The notes under the pieces are model-generated. The model made no database searches. It saw nothing but the letters and a program-made list of their open reading frames with translations, and was not told the DNA's origin. Source: Alphaproteobacteria bacterium UBA3637 (GTDB taxonomy: Bacteria > Pseudomonadota > Alphaproteobacteria > CAAHEQ01 > UBA3637). From it: 12,877 nt of DNA. The stretch lies in the NCBI GenBank assembly GCA_002373615.1, contig DFKU01000007.1:2585-15461 (forward strand), in the 5' to 3' direction. A program made the translations under genes and the position numbers. This document shows positions 6,677 through 12,877 of this stretch, piece by piece; the first letter of the stretch is position 1; each line of letters starts with the position of its first letter.

Positions 6677-6705
6677 ATTATATCAGAGTTTATTATTTTT
6701 GTCAA
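6677..6705 (-). promoter_or_regulatory. Perfect consensus promoter of the small RNA
   Basis: On the minus strand TTGACA (6705-6700), exactly 17 bases, then TATAAT (6682-6677). This is the best promoter match in the window and is back to back with the tRNA promoter, 29 bases away. Confidence 0.85.
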
Positions 6706-6734
6706 GAGTTTTTTTATCATTTTTAAAAAAAGAC

Positions 6735-6763
6735 TTGCTTTTTTGTAAAAAGAAAGGTATTAT
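6735..6763 (+). promoter_or_regulatory. tRNA-Pro promoter
   Basis: TTGCTT (6735-6740), a 17-base spacer and TATTAT (6758-6763) predict a start near 6770, only a few bases before the tRNA 5' end. Confidence 0.75.
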
Positions 6764-6773
6764 AGGGAGCAAT

Positions 6774-6850
6774 CGGAGCGTAGCTCAGCCTGGTAGAGTA
6801 CTAGCTTTGGGAGCTAGGTGTCGCTGGTTCGAATCCAGTCGCTCCGACCA
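6774..6850 (+). tRNA. tRNA-Pro (anticodon TGG)
   Basis: A complete cloverleaf with encoded CCA. Acceptor arms are CGGAGCG (6774-6780) and CGCTCCG (6840-6846), with discriminator A and CCA (6848-6850). The anticodon stem CTAGC/GCTAG encloses loop TTTGGGA, in which TGG occupies positions 34-36. The T arm contains GGTTCGAATCC. The last 16 bases recur at 9307-9322, so this gene is the apparent target of an integrated element, and its sequence is kept intact at this junction. Confidence 0.97.
6835..6850 (+). repeat. Left attachment repeat (attL), tRNA 3' end
   Basis: CCAGTCGCTCCGACCA is the last 16 bases of tRNA-Pro and is identical to 9307-9322. The flanking bases on either side differ between the two copies, so the identity is exactly this block. 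Confidence 0.75.
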
Positions 6851-6860
6851 CTAAACTTAG

Positions 6861-6884
6861 AGTCGTCTGAAAAGGCGACTTTTT
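6861..6884 (+). terminator. Terminator directly after tRNA-Pro
   Basis: AGTCGTCT (6861-6868), loop GAAA, AGGCGACT (6873-6880) form an 8-bp stem with one G-U pair, followed by T. It lies inside the putative element and would restore termination to the tRNA after insertion. Confidence 0.75.
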
Positions 6885-6934
6885 CAATTCCAACATCAAT
6901 TCATCCTACGCTACCGCTTGAATAGCATGATTTA

Positions 6935-6966
6935 AAAATCTCCGACCTTCCAGCCGGAGATTTTTT
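6935..6966. terminator. Terminator of the island prepilin gene
   Basis: AAAATCTCCG (6935-6944) and CGGAGATTTT (6955-6964) form a 10-bp stem around a 10-base loop. A T-run follows on both strands, so it can act in either direction. It lies just past the stop of the minus-strand prepilin gene. Confidence 0.85.
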
Positions 6967-6975
6967 AAGCAAGAC

Positions 6976-8259
6976 TTACTCGCATAGGGCATAACCACTC
7001 TGATCGGTGCGACTCATGTCTCCGATGGCAGAACCACCTAGGCTTATTTCGAACGCCTCACAGGAATTATAACTGTCTACAGTCCAGAAAGCAAGATCCG
7101 ATCCAAACGTATCCTTCAAGACTTGCCATTTGTCCGATGTCATTGTATTCCCAGTGGCGTCTTGACATTCAGAGGCTAAGCAATAATTACCTGATGGCTT
7201 GCTTAAATCTAAATCCGATAGGTTCACCAAGCGCTTACTTTGTGATTTACACCAGTTATTGGCCGCCCACCAAGTCATTGGTGTTGAACTATATACATAC
7301 CCATTATAGGTCGCTGCAGCACCCGTTTTCCCCGATACCGTGTTCACGGTTCCAACACTGGTGCATGTCCCAGCATCCGGCAAAGAACAGCTAAACGTCG
7401 ATGAGAAAATCTGACAATACTCATTTTGTGTGTCACAATCCGCATTACTGCTGCACACCTTGGTGTTATCAGAACAAGTACCAGTAGAAGAGACAACATG
7501 CCAATTGCTGTCAAAACAAGCAATTCCATCGGGGCAACCGCAATCAGCCCAGAAAGAACCTTCAGGACATGTAGGCATCGTACAAACACCATTCGTACAG
7601 CAGGGGGTAATATCTGGGCAATTGGTTGCTGGGCATTCTGTAGATGTCACATTCTTACAGGTATAATCCGAAGTGGATTCACCTTGTGCGCAATATTCAC
7701 CTAATTCACATTTGCTAATGCATTTCCCATTACTGCACTGTTGACAACCTGCATCGCAATCAGATGGTCCTGAACATTCTTTCGCCCCAGCATTGTCGTC
7801 ATAGGTTCCACTGTTAGTACCACTATCGCTGCCGGCGGTGACGCCGCGGCTCATGTCGGCATTAAAAGTGAGCTCAGAACAATCCTCTTTTGTGACCTTC
7901 ATCACGGTGTTATCGCCTGTGGCTGACAGCATCTGATCGCAGAGTTCTGAAAGGCCATCGCCGGAAAGTCTCAAGGTAATTTGCCCATCAGCGATAGTGG
8001 CGGAAGAATCAAATGTGACACCGGCCACCGGCTCGGTGCCGAACTGGGCCAAAGAGATGGTTTCTGCATTGGGGGTAACCAGCAGTTGTCCCGCTACCAT
8101 CACAGCGCGTTTGGAGGCTTCATTCAACACTTCGTTCGTCCGATACCGCTTCATGGCATTCGTATAGGCTGCCACCCCGGCAACACTCAAGACACCGATA
8201 ACTGCCAGAACGCCCAGCATTTCCACCATAGAACGACCAGATTCATATTCATTTTTCAT
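6976..8259 (-). CDS. Prepilin-like protein with Cys-rich and lectin-like ectodomain (island cargo)
   Basis: A 427-residue protein with an 8-residue leader MKNEYESG, then RSMVE (Glu at +5) and a hydrophobic helix to about residue 30. This is a standard class III (prepilin) signal needing a prepilin peptidase. Residues 31-140 form a pilin-like domain ending in LTFNADMS, as in the copy at 4651-6141. Residues 162-299 are very cysteine-rich (more than 20 Cys), suggesting a disulfide-bonded stalk. Residues 321-427 contain MTWWAANNWCKSQSKRL, a C-type-lectin-like pattern, and end in GYALCE. Ribosome site AAAGGAG lies 7 bases before the ATG. The gene is transcribed toward the tRNA and ends in a strong terminator. 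A surface adhesive or minor-pilin role is inferred from modules only; no pilus assembly gene is in the window. Confidence 0.9.
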   Translation of the reverse strand: MKNEYESGRSMVEMLGVLAVIGVLSVAGVAAYTNAMKRYRTNEVLNEASKRAVMVAGQLLVTPNAETISLAQFGTEPVAGVTFDSSATIADGQITLRLSGDGLSELCDQMLSATGDNTVMKVTKEDCSELTFNADMSRGVTAGSDSGTNSGTYDDNAGAKECSGPSDCDAGCQQCSNGKCISKCELGEYCAQGESTSDYTCKNVTSTECPATNCPDITPCCTNGVCTMPTCPEGSFWADCGCPDGIACFDSNWHVVSSTGTCSDNTKVCSSNADCDTQNEYCQIFSSTFSCSLPDAGTCTSVGTVNTVSGKTGAAATYNGYVYSSTPMTWWAANNWCKSQSKRLVNLSDLDLSKPSGNYCLASECQDATGNTMTSDKWQVLKDTFGSDLAFWTVDSYNSCEAFEISLGGSAIGDMSRTDQSGYALCE

Positions 8260-8510
8260 TTCAGATCTCCTTTGTTAAAATTGAACCTGAGAGTAGTTAA
8301 GCATAAACCAACAATTAAATCAACATATTTTTTCATTTTTTTTATTTTTTTCTTTTAATGGGGATAAACACCAATAAAATCAATGAAAAACAGTAATTTC
8401 AATACTCATGGATGTCTTTTCCTAAAGCATTTGTTTAGACTTAGTCACAAACGTTCTATTAAATGAACAAAGTTTTTAGTGGCTAACCAATTGAAACAGA
8501 AAGGAAAAAT
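8260..8510. other. AT-rich divergent spacer between island prepilin and recombinase genes
   Basis: This 251-base spacer must hold both divergent promoters. Candidates are weak: minus-strand TTGATT with TTAACT 17 bases away, and plus-strand TTGTTT with TTCTAT 17 bases away. A small inverted repeat GTTC-TATTAAAT-GAAC (about 8453-8468) could be a recombinase or regulator site. I found no long inverted repeats that would mark an invertible promoter. Confidence 0.4.
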
Positions 8511-9131
8511 ATGGAAGTTTATGGTTATATCCGTGTCAGTTCCAATAAGCAAACAATCGCTCATCAACACTTTGAAATTCAAAAATTTGCCAATATAAAT
8601 CACCTCAATGTTGATAAATGGATTGAAGAAACTATCAGCAGTCGTAAAGCACTCAATAAAAGAAAGCTCGGGCACCTGCTCAAAAACCTTCACTCAGGCG
8701 ATATTTTAATTACCACTGAAATATCACGCCTCGGTCGTTCACTGCTTGAAGTGATGCACATTTTGGAAACTTGCCTTAATAAAAACTGTCAAGTGTGGAC
8801 AATCAAAGAAAACTATCGTCTCGGCAATGACATCCAGTCAAAAGTGATGGCGTTTGCTTTTGGAATCAGTGCTGAAATAGAGCGACAACTGATTTCCGAT
8901 CGCACAAAAGCAGCTCTTGAAAGCGTCAAAAACAGCGGTAAAAAGTTGGGACGTCCATTTTCTGCACAGTCCAAAAAGCTGAAACTATCGAAAAACAAAC
9001 GCAAAATTCAAAAACTTTTAAGTGCAGGCGTGAGTCAAAACAAAATTTCCCAAATCATGGGTGTTCAAAACGCCACCTTGAGACGCTTTTTAAAAAGGAT
9101 GGAGTATACAAAAAGCATTCAAACTCCATAA
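8511..9131 (+). CDS. Small serine recombinase, resolvase/invertase family (Mpi-like)
   Basis: A 206-residue site-specific recombinase of the usual length for this family. The nucleophile is Ser10 in YGYIRVSS. Arg8, Arg45, Arg73 and Arg76 (ISRLGRS) and the SDRTK segment at 129-133 match the conserved active-site and long-helix regions. Residues 143-149 (GKKLGRP) link to a C-terminal helix-turn-helix (about 166-195, AGVSQNKISQIMGV). The stretch DIQSKVMAFAFGISAEIER recalls Mpi-type master DNA invertases, from memory. Ribosome site AAAGGAAA precedes the ATG. It probably mobilises or rearranges the island, or inverts sites elsewhere in the genome; its target cannot be seen. No frameshift or missing catalytic residue was noted. 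Confidence 0.93.
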   Translation: MEVYGYIRVSSNKQTIAHQHFEIQKFANINHLNVDKWIEETISSRKALNKRKLGHLLKNLHSGDILITTEISRLGRSLLEVMHILETCLNKNCQVWTIKENYRLGNDIQSKVMAFAFGISAEIERQLISDRTKAALESVKNSGKKLGRPFSAQSKKLKLSKNKRKIQKLLSAGVSQNKISQIMGVQNATLRRFLKRMEYTKSIQTP

Positions 9132-9178
9132 AAAATGCGGGGATAGCAGTCCTAGGTCAAAATTGTTGCAAAAAAGCG

Positions 9179-9207
9179 TGTACTTGCACAACGATTTGTG
9201 TTAGAAT
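9179..9207 (+). promoter_or_regulatory. Candidate promoter inside the island's right end
   Basis: TGTACT (9179-9184), 17 bases, then TAGAAT (9202-9207; five of six consensus bases). The predicted start near 9214 leads to no ORF but to a series of hairpins ending in a terminator. Confidence 0.45.
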
Positions 9208-9306
9208 GCCCCCTGTCAAAAGTGTGATGCATTGTGTGATTCATTTTGACTTGAACAAAGAGGAAAGCCTTGTAAAACCTTATGTTTCAGAAAAAATGGT
9301 CGGGGC

Positions 9307-9322
9307 CCAGTCGCTCCGACCA
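9307..9322 (+). repeat. Right attachment repeat (attR), tRNA-Pro 3' end copy
   Basis: CCAGTCGCTCCGACCA is identical to the last 16 bases of the tRNA-Pro gene, including CCA. No 5' tRNA half precedes it. The repeat sits inside a 10-bp inverted repeat, AAATGGTCGG and CCGACCATTT, as is common for serine recombinase sites. Confidence 0.75.
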
Positions 9323-9333
9323 TTTACAAAAGC

Positions 9334-9360
9334 ACCATCCAAACGGGTGGTATTTTTTTA
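9334..9360 (+). terminator. Terminator downstream of attR, probably the original tRNA-Pro terminator
   Basis: ACCATCC (9334-9340), loop AAAC, GGGTGGT (9345-9351) form a 7-bp stem with one T-G pair, followed by A and seven T. Confidence 0.8.
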
Positions 9361-9507
9361 ATTGATTGCGTTAGTAATGGATGCAAACCGGTTCGTCAGC
9401 CAATTTATCAGCACAAAGGGCCCCATGAAACGAGAATTTCCAATCAGTCGCTTAAGAGCCCTACGTAAAAACACATTCATAAACACCAAAAAATGCATAC
9501 AAACAAC
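9361..9507. other. Intergenic stretch with nothing recognised
   Basis: I see no ORF with a ribosome site, no tRNA, and no strong hairpin here. It separates the island's right boundary from the promoter of the next gene. Confidence 0.5.
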
Positions 9508-9536
9508 TTGACAAAAACAATGGATAATGGTATCAT
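9508..9536 (+). promoter_or_regulatory. Promoter of the 230-residue helical-repeat gene
   Basis: Perfect TTGACA (9508-9513), 17 bases, TATCAT (9531-9536); predicted start near 9543, giving a leader of about 43 bases. Confidence 0.8.
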
Positions 9537-9585
9537 CATGTCACTGTTATTTTTTTTAAAAAGAAAGATAAAAACTTAAAAAGAT

Positions 9586-10278
9586 ATGACTGAAAATTTA
9601 ATTACAAACATAAGAACAAACGTGCAGGCGGGTAAATATGATCACTGTTTAGAAATAGCTTACAGTGTCTTAGAATCACTTTTTGACCAAAAAGTATCCC
9701 TACGTCCACAAATTTTAGATCTTTACAAAACCATATTAAAATCAGAAAAAAATCAAGGATTTAATTTAGCTGGAAGCTTCCTGGAAATGCGAAAATTTGC
9801 CTATGAAGAACCAGCCATGATCGGTCAGGTGTTAGATATGCTGAACACAGGATTACAATCAAATAAAAATGATGCTGATTCTTTAACCGAAGCTTATGGT
9901 GCTTTGGGATATATTGTTACAATAGACCCGTCACGGGCCGAAAAAGCGACTGCCACCATTCAAGAAACATTAAAATCGGATAAAAATAATGAGCGTTCTT
10001 TCAAAGAGGCTTATTTTGCGTTAGGTGAAATTGTCAAAGTTGATCCTTCGTTGGCCGAAAAAGCTTCTGCTGTCATTAAGAAAACAGAAGTCATAGCATG
10101 TGATAATGGTATCGCAGATGTTTTCGAGCATACTTTAAAACGCATTGAAGAAATAAAAAATTCTAAAGGCGAAACGGAATCTGAACCATCATTCAATGAA
10201 GAAAAGGTAATGGTGCGAAAAAGTAAAACGATTCCAGGAAAGGTCATTCAAGCTTGTATCAACAGGCAAAAAGGATAA
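9586..10278 (+). CDS. Helical-repeat protein with 39-residue units, unknown function
   Basis: A 230-residue, probably cytoplasmic protein with no signal peptide or membrane segment. It has two clear repeats starting at Ser99 and Ser138: S-[LF]-x-E-A-Y-x-A-L-G-x-I-V-x-[IV]-D-P-S-x-A-E-K-A. A more diverged unit starts near residue 60, so the period is 39 residues. The pattern suggests stacked helix pairs of TPR or HEAT type, usual in protein-protein scaffolds. The C-terminal 40 residues are charged and basic at the end. The ribosome site before ATG 9586 is weak (AAAAAGA), so a low translation rate or another mode of initiation is possible. The upstream promoter is strong and a bidirectional terminator follows. 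No family was recognised. Confidence 0.75.
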   Translation: MTENLITNIRTNVQAGKYDHCLEIAYSVLESLFDQKVSLRPQILDLYKTILKSEKNQGFNLAGSFLEMRKFAYEEPAMIGQVLDMLNTGLQSNKNDADSLTEAYGALGYIVTIDPSRAEKATATIQETLKSDKNNERSFKEAYFALGEIVKVDPSLAEKASAVIKKTEVIACDNGIADVFEHTLKRIEEIKNSKGETESEPSFNEEKVMVRKSKTIPGKVIQACINRQKG

Positions 10279-10312
10279 TATAACTCAAAGAAATAATTAT
10301 TTGTTTTTATAT

Positions 10313-10340
10313 AAAAACCCCAGCGTTATGGGGCTTTTAT
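10313..10340. terminator. Bidirectional terminator between the repeat-protein gene and tyrS
   Basis: AAAAACCCC and GGGGCTTTT flank the loop AGCGTTAT (10322-10329). T-runs occur on both strands, so it serves the two convergent genes. Confidence 0.8.
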
Positions 10341-11594
10341 TTATTTCAAAATCACTCTTAAGAAATTCTTTTTACCCTTTTGAAGAAGAAGAGCACCCTT
10401 ATCCAAATCTGCCACAGAAATTTGCTGTTCAGGTGCCGACACTTTCTTGCCATTCAAAGAAAGACCATTTTGTTGAATCAGGCGTCTGGCCTCGCCCTTT
10501 GAAGGAATAAAGCCCACCTTGACAACTAAATCCAAAATGCCGAGCCCCTGCTCTAAAGTTGCTTTTTCAATAGAGGCCGTTGGCACATCAGACATATCTG
10601 TTCCTTTAGCAAAAAGGGCTTTGGCGGCTTCCACTGCTTTATTGGCTTCCTCTTCACCATGGACGAGTTTTGTCACTTCATAGGCCATGCGGCGTTTTGC
10701 TGCCACAATATCAGATTGGCATAAAGCATCAATCTCAGCCGTTGGAATATCGGTGAAAAGTTTCAGCAACATTTCTGTGTTTTCATCTGCGATATTATAA
10801 AAGTATTGATAAAAGGCAAATGGGGTTGTCCTGTCGCGTGCCACCCAAAGGGTACCGCTTTCCGTTTTTCCCATCTTTTTGCCTTCCTTGGTCATCAAAA
10901 GCGGACAAGTCAGCCCAAAAGTATCAGGGCGTTCTGCGTGAGACTTACCTTCATCATGGATATTCATCTTGCGACTGAGTTCAGTCCCCGCCACAATATT
11001 TCCCCATTGGTCAGAACCACCAATTTCTAAAGAACAACCATAGGTACGATTCAAATACACAAAATCGTAGGCCTGCATCAGCATATAGCCCATTTCCAAA
11101 AAGGTAAGGCCACCGTTTTCCAAGCGCTTAGCATAAGCCTCAGAGGCCAGCATTTTTGCCACATTAAAATGCGTCCCCACCAAGCGCAAAAAATCCACAT
11201 AAGTATGTTTGTTAATCCATTCGGAATTATCCAAGATAATGGCAGGATTATCGCCATCTGTTTTAATAAAGCGTTTCGCCAGTTCCTTAACCTCTGCCAC
11301 ATTATGAGCGACCGTTTCCTTGGTCATCATCTTGCGCATATCGGATTTACCCGTTGGGTCACCAACCAGCGCCGTTGCACCACCAATCACCAAAATACCA
11401 TGATGCCCTTGATTTTGCAATAAACGGAACATCATCAAAGCAAAAAAGTGCCCGATATGGAGACTGTCTGCCGTTGGATCTATCCCCAAATAAAAAGTAA
11501 TCGGTTTATCCCCGTCAATGTTTTTACGAACTTCTTCTTCATTTGTGACCTGATACACATAGCCACGTTCCTTTAAGTAATCAAAAAATGACAT
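10341..11594 (-). CDS. tyrS: Tyrosyl-tRNA synthetase
   Basis: A class I aminoacyl-tRNA synthetase that charges tRNA-Tyr with tyrosine. Its 417 residues are the normal bacterial TyrS length. The Rossmann-fold signature HIGH is at 46-49, in GIDPTADSLHIGH. The KMSKS-type loop is KMGKT at 240-244. Tyrosine-site segments QAYDF (174-178) and GGSDQWGNI (192-200) are present. A C-terminal S4 RNA-binding domain covers about residues 350-412 (SKGEARRLIQQNGLSLNG). The start has AAAGG 7 bases upstream. It reads in the same direction as the third prepilin-like gene upstream but has its own good promoter. No T-box leader is seen. Confidence 0.98.
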   Translation of the reverse strand: MSFFDYLKERGYVYQVTNEEEVRKNIDGDKPITFYLGIDPTADSLHIGHFFALMMFRLLQNQGHHGILVIGGATALVGDPTGKSDMRKMMTKETVAHNVAEVKELAKRFIKTDGDNPAIILDNSEWINKHTYVDFLRLVGTHFNVAKMLASEAYAKRLENGGLTFLEMGYMLMQAYDFVYLNRTYGCSLEIGGSDQWGNIVAGTELSRKMNIHDEGKSHAERPDTFGLTCPLLMTKEGKKMGKTESGTLWVARDRTTPFAFYQYFYNIADENTEMLLKLFTDIPTAEIDALCQSDIVAAKRRMAYEVTKLVHGEEEANKAVEAAKALFAKGTDMSDVPTASIEKATLEQGLGILDLVVKVGFIPSKGEARRLIQQNGLSLNGKKVSAPEQQISVADLDKGALLLQKGKKNFLRVILK

Positions 11595-11625
11595 TTTAAA
11601 CCTTTCTTTTTATTAAACTGATGGC

Positions 11626-11654
11626 ATTTTAGCACAAGAAAACAGAAATTTCAA
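11626..11654 (-). promoter_or_regulatory. tyrS promoter
   Basis: On the minus strand TTGAAA (11654-11649), a 17-base spacer and TAAAAT (11631-11626), the latter preceded by TGC as in an extended -10 element. The predicted start is near 11619, giving a leader of about 25 bases. Confidence 0.7.
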
Positions 11655-11730
11655 TAAAAAAATACCCCCTAAAAAAACTGAAATCAGAAAAAAAGCTGGG
11701 CCATATTTATTTGATTTATGAATAAAATTC

Positions 11731-12877
11731 CTATTTTGGACCATACTCAAAATCCCCAGTACCAGCGTTACAGAAAAGTTTTTTACTAACGCGGTCAAAC
11801 ATACAGGGGGCACCAGCGTATTGGGATGATTCGGGGGAGAGAACGGGAATGAAATCACGAACAATGGCGGAATTATCATAAATTTTACAATACTCCATTT
11901 TGCCAATAAACATTCTGTTATCAGGTGTTCCATTGGTGTCCATAGCAAAAAGTTTCATCGTTAATGCGTTTGTAAATGTAGTATCATACGGACCTTGTAG
12001 TAATGTTCCATTCACAATTAAACCATCTTTTGAAAACTCTATAGTATAATCATTATTAATAGCAAAACCAGGTATCATTGACTTCCCATTACCAAAAAAC
12101 GGATACCAACTTCCACCATTATCAGGATGCATATACAACCCAAAAGCATTAGTGGTAGCTAAAAAACGTGAACCAAAGATAAATCTATTTATTGCAGTAG
12201 GGTGTATCTTTGTTTGAACTTTTATATTATTATTACTAGTTATCCCCGTATCAATATATTGTGTACCATCGCTTTCCAAATAATCAACTTCTACGCATTT
12301 ATTTTGACAGGTCTTTGTTTCAGCGTCACATATAACACATTCGTTTTCACCACAAGAATCATTATGTGTTGAACAATGCTGTGTATCATTTTCAGCGGTC
12401 ATACCATCATTATAAATAAACAGAAAAGTATTCTCATTATCGCAAGAGGTGATGGGCGTGGTTGGGGTGGTTTCCTTACTCAATCGGCGGATAGGGGTAC
12501 TTTCCCCAACCGTTCTTAAAATGTTTTCACAAACGGATTTTGACACCTTTGATACCTTTATCCCAAATTGTTTATAAAGACCTTCTGTTATCACATCCCC
12601 AAACTCACCAGCGGAAGTTTTATTGTAAGGTTCAAACTCAGAAAGGTTCGGCGCTTGATTATTAAAACCAATTTGTCCTGCCACCACAACGGCGCGGCGC
12701 TGTGCCTCACTTATTAAAGTATTCGCCCGATACCGATTCATAGCGCTGTTATAAGCCGCCATACCTGCCACGCCCAAAATCCCCATTATCGCCAATGTAC
12801 CTAATGTCTCAACCATACTGCGCCCACATTGAGCGAATCGTGTTGAATGAGGCGCATTAAAGCCACGTCCAGTGGAT
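11731..12877 (-). CDS. Prepilin-like protein with LamG-like C-terminal domain (5' end beyond window)
   Basis: The frame is open from the right edge. The residues just inside the edge include FAQCGRSMVETLG, so the prepilin motif G|RSMVE is present and the true start lies outside. The ATG at 12816 is Met+3 of the mature protein and cannot be the start, because it would remove the cleavage site. Counting from that Met, residues 4-20 are the hydrophobic helix, followed by a pilin-like domain and a short Cys-rich linker (148-174, CxxC pattern). From about 176 to 361 there is a concanavalin/LamG-like jelly-roll domain: YLESDGTQYIDTGI near its start, then RDFIPVL and GTGDFEYG at the end. Such domains often bind sugars or proteins, but the ligand is unknown. 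At least 20 residues precede the motif, so this gene also carries an extended leader. No clear terminator precedes tyrS. Confidence 0.85.
   Translation of the reverse strand, partial: STGRGFNAPHSTRFAQCGRSMVETLGTLAIMGILGVAGMAAYNSAMNRYRANTLISEAQRRAVVVAGQIGFNNQAPNLSEFEPYNKTSAGEFGDVITEGLYKQFGIKVSKVSKSVCENILRTVGESTPIRRLSKETTPTTPITSCDNENTFLFIYNDGMTAENDTQHCSTHNDSCGENECVICDAETKTCQNKCVEVDYLESDGTQYIDTGITSNNNIKVQTKIHPTAINRFIFGSRFLATTNAFGLYMHPDNGGSWYPFFGNGKSMIPGFAINNDYTIEFSKDGLIVNGTLLQGPYDTTFTNALTMKLFAMDTNGTPDNRMFIGKMEYCKIYDNSAIVRDFIPVLSPESSQYAGAPCMFDRVSKKLFCNAGTGDFEYGPK

Larger units (their letters stand above)
6851..9322. mobile_element. Putative 2.47-kb integrative element in the tRNA-Pro 3' end
   Basis: The segment is bounded by 16-bp direct repeats of the tRNA 3' end and contains a serine recombinase (8511-9131) and a prepilin-like gene (6976-8259) as cargo. 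A terminator follows each repeat (6861-6884 inside the element, 9334-9360 outside). The simplest reading is that the outer terminator originally belonged to the tRNA and was displaced on insertion. No replication, transfer or phage structural gene is present, so it is either a minimal or decayed element. Small serine recombinases are uncommon as tRNA integrases; a tyrosine recombinase lost later is an alternative. Confidence 0.6.
9214..9360 (+). ncRNA. Candidate small RNA spanning the right island junction
   Basis: Downstream of the candidate promoter there is no ORF. GTCAAAA (9214-9220) pairs with TTTTGAC (9244-9250), and AAATGGTCGG with CCGACCATTT pairs 10 bp around the tRNA-derived repeat. 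The segment ends in an intrinsic terminator. The 3' part includes the last 16 bases of tRNA-Pro, so the RNA would be a chimera of element and tRNA-tail sequence. Alternatively the hairpins are only the recombination site. Confidence 0.4.

Noticed and set aside
4651..8259. Lectin-like C-termini as variable proteins of a diversity-generating retroelement
   Set aside because: No reverse transcriptase and no template/variable repeat pair was seen in the window.
8260..8510. Invertible promoter segment next to the Mpi-like recombinase
   Set aside because: Only a 4-bp inverted repeat (GTTC/GAAC) was found; no long flanking inverted repeats.
11635..11725. Terminator after the LamG-type prepilin gene
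   Set aside because: The region has A/T runs and only a 4-bp CTGA/TCAG hairpin, too weak to call.

Overview
The window looks like chromosomal DNA of an alphaproteobacterium, probably a host-associated uncultured lineage. This rests on the GyrA sequence, on low-to-moderate GC with AT-rich spacers, and on three prepilin-like proteins sharing a G|RSMVE(M/T)LG N-terminus. It is recall and inference; no search was run.

Left part (1-4357, minus strand): in transcription order, a stand-alone cupin of the type II mannose-6-phosphate isomerase family, a 516-residue solenoid protein with nine repeats of about 39 residues that resemble mTERF repeats, and gyrA, which runs off the left edge. Only 2 bases separate the cupin stop from the start of the solenoid gene.

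Middle (4428-6773): a near-consensus promoter drives a leader or small RNA with a three-way-junction fold and a competing terminator hairpin. Next comes a prepilin-like gene (EGF-like and lectin-like modules) whose first 106 codons consist largely of dispersed palindromic repeats. A long terminator hairpin lies between it and a convergent 75-residue ORF with its own promoter and strong ribosome site. Then follows a minus-strand small RNA with a perfect consensus promoter, an intrinsic terminator and two C-rich (anti-Shine-Dalgarno-like) hairpin loops.

Island (6774-9360): a complete tRNA-Pro(TGG) gene has its last 16 bases duplicated at 9307-9322. The 2.47 kb between the copies carries a second prepilin-like gene and a divergent serine recombinase resembling Mpi-type invertases. 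This is the layout of an element integrated into a tRNA 3' end, with a terminator next to both copies. A candidate RNA with a promoter inside the island ends at the right-hand terminator.

Right part (9508-12877): a 230-residue helical-repeat protein with a consensus promoter, convergent tyrS sharing a bidirectional terminator, and the 3' part of a third prepilin-like gene with a LamG-like C-terminal domain.

The main theme is a family of pilin-like proteins with differing adhesive ectodomains, one of them on a mobile island, among structured RNAs and repeats.
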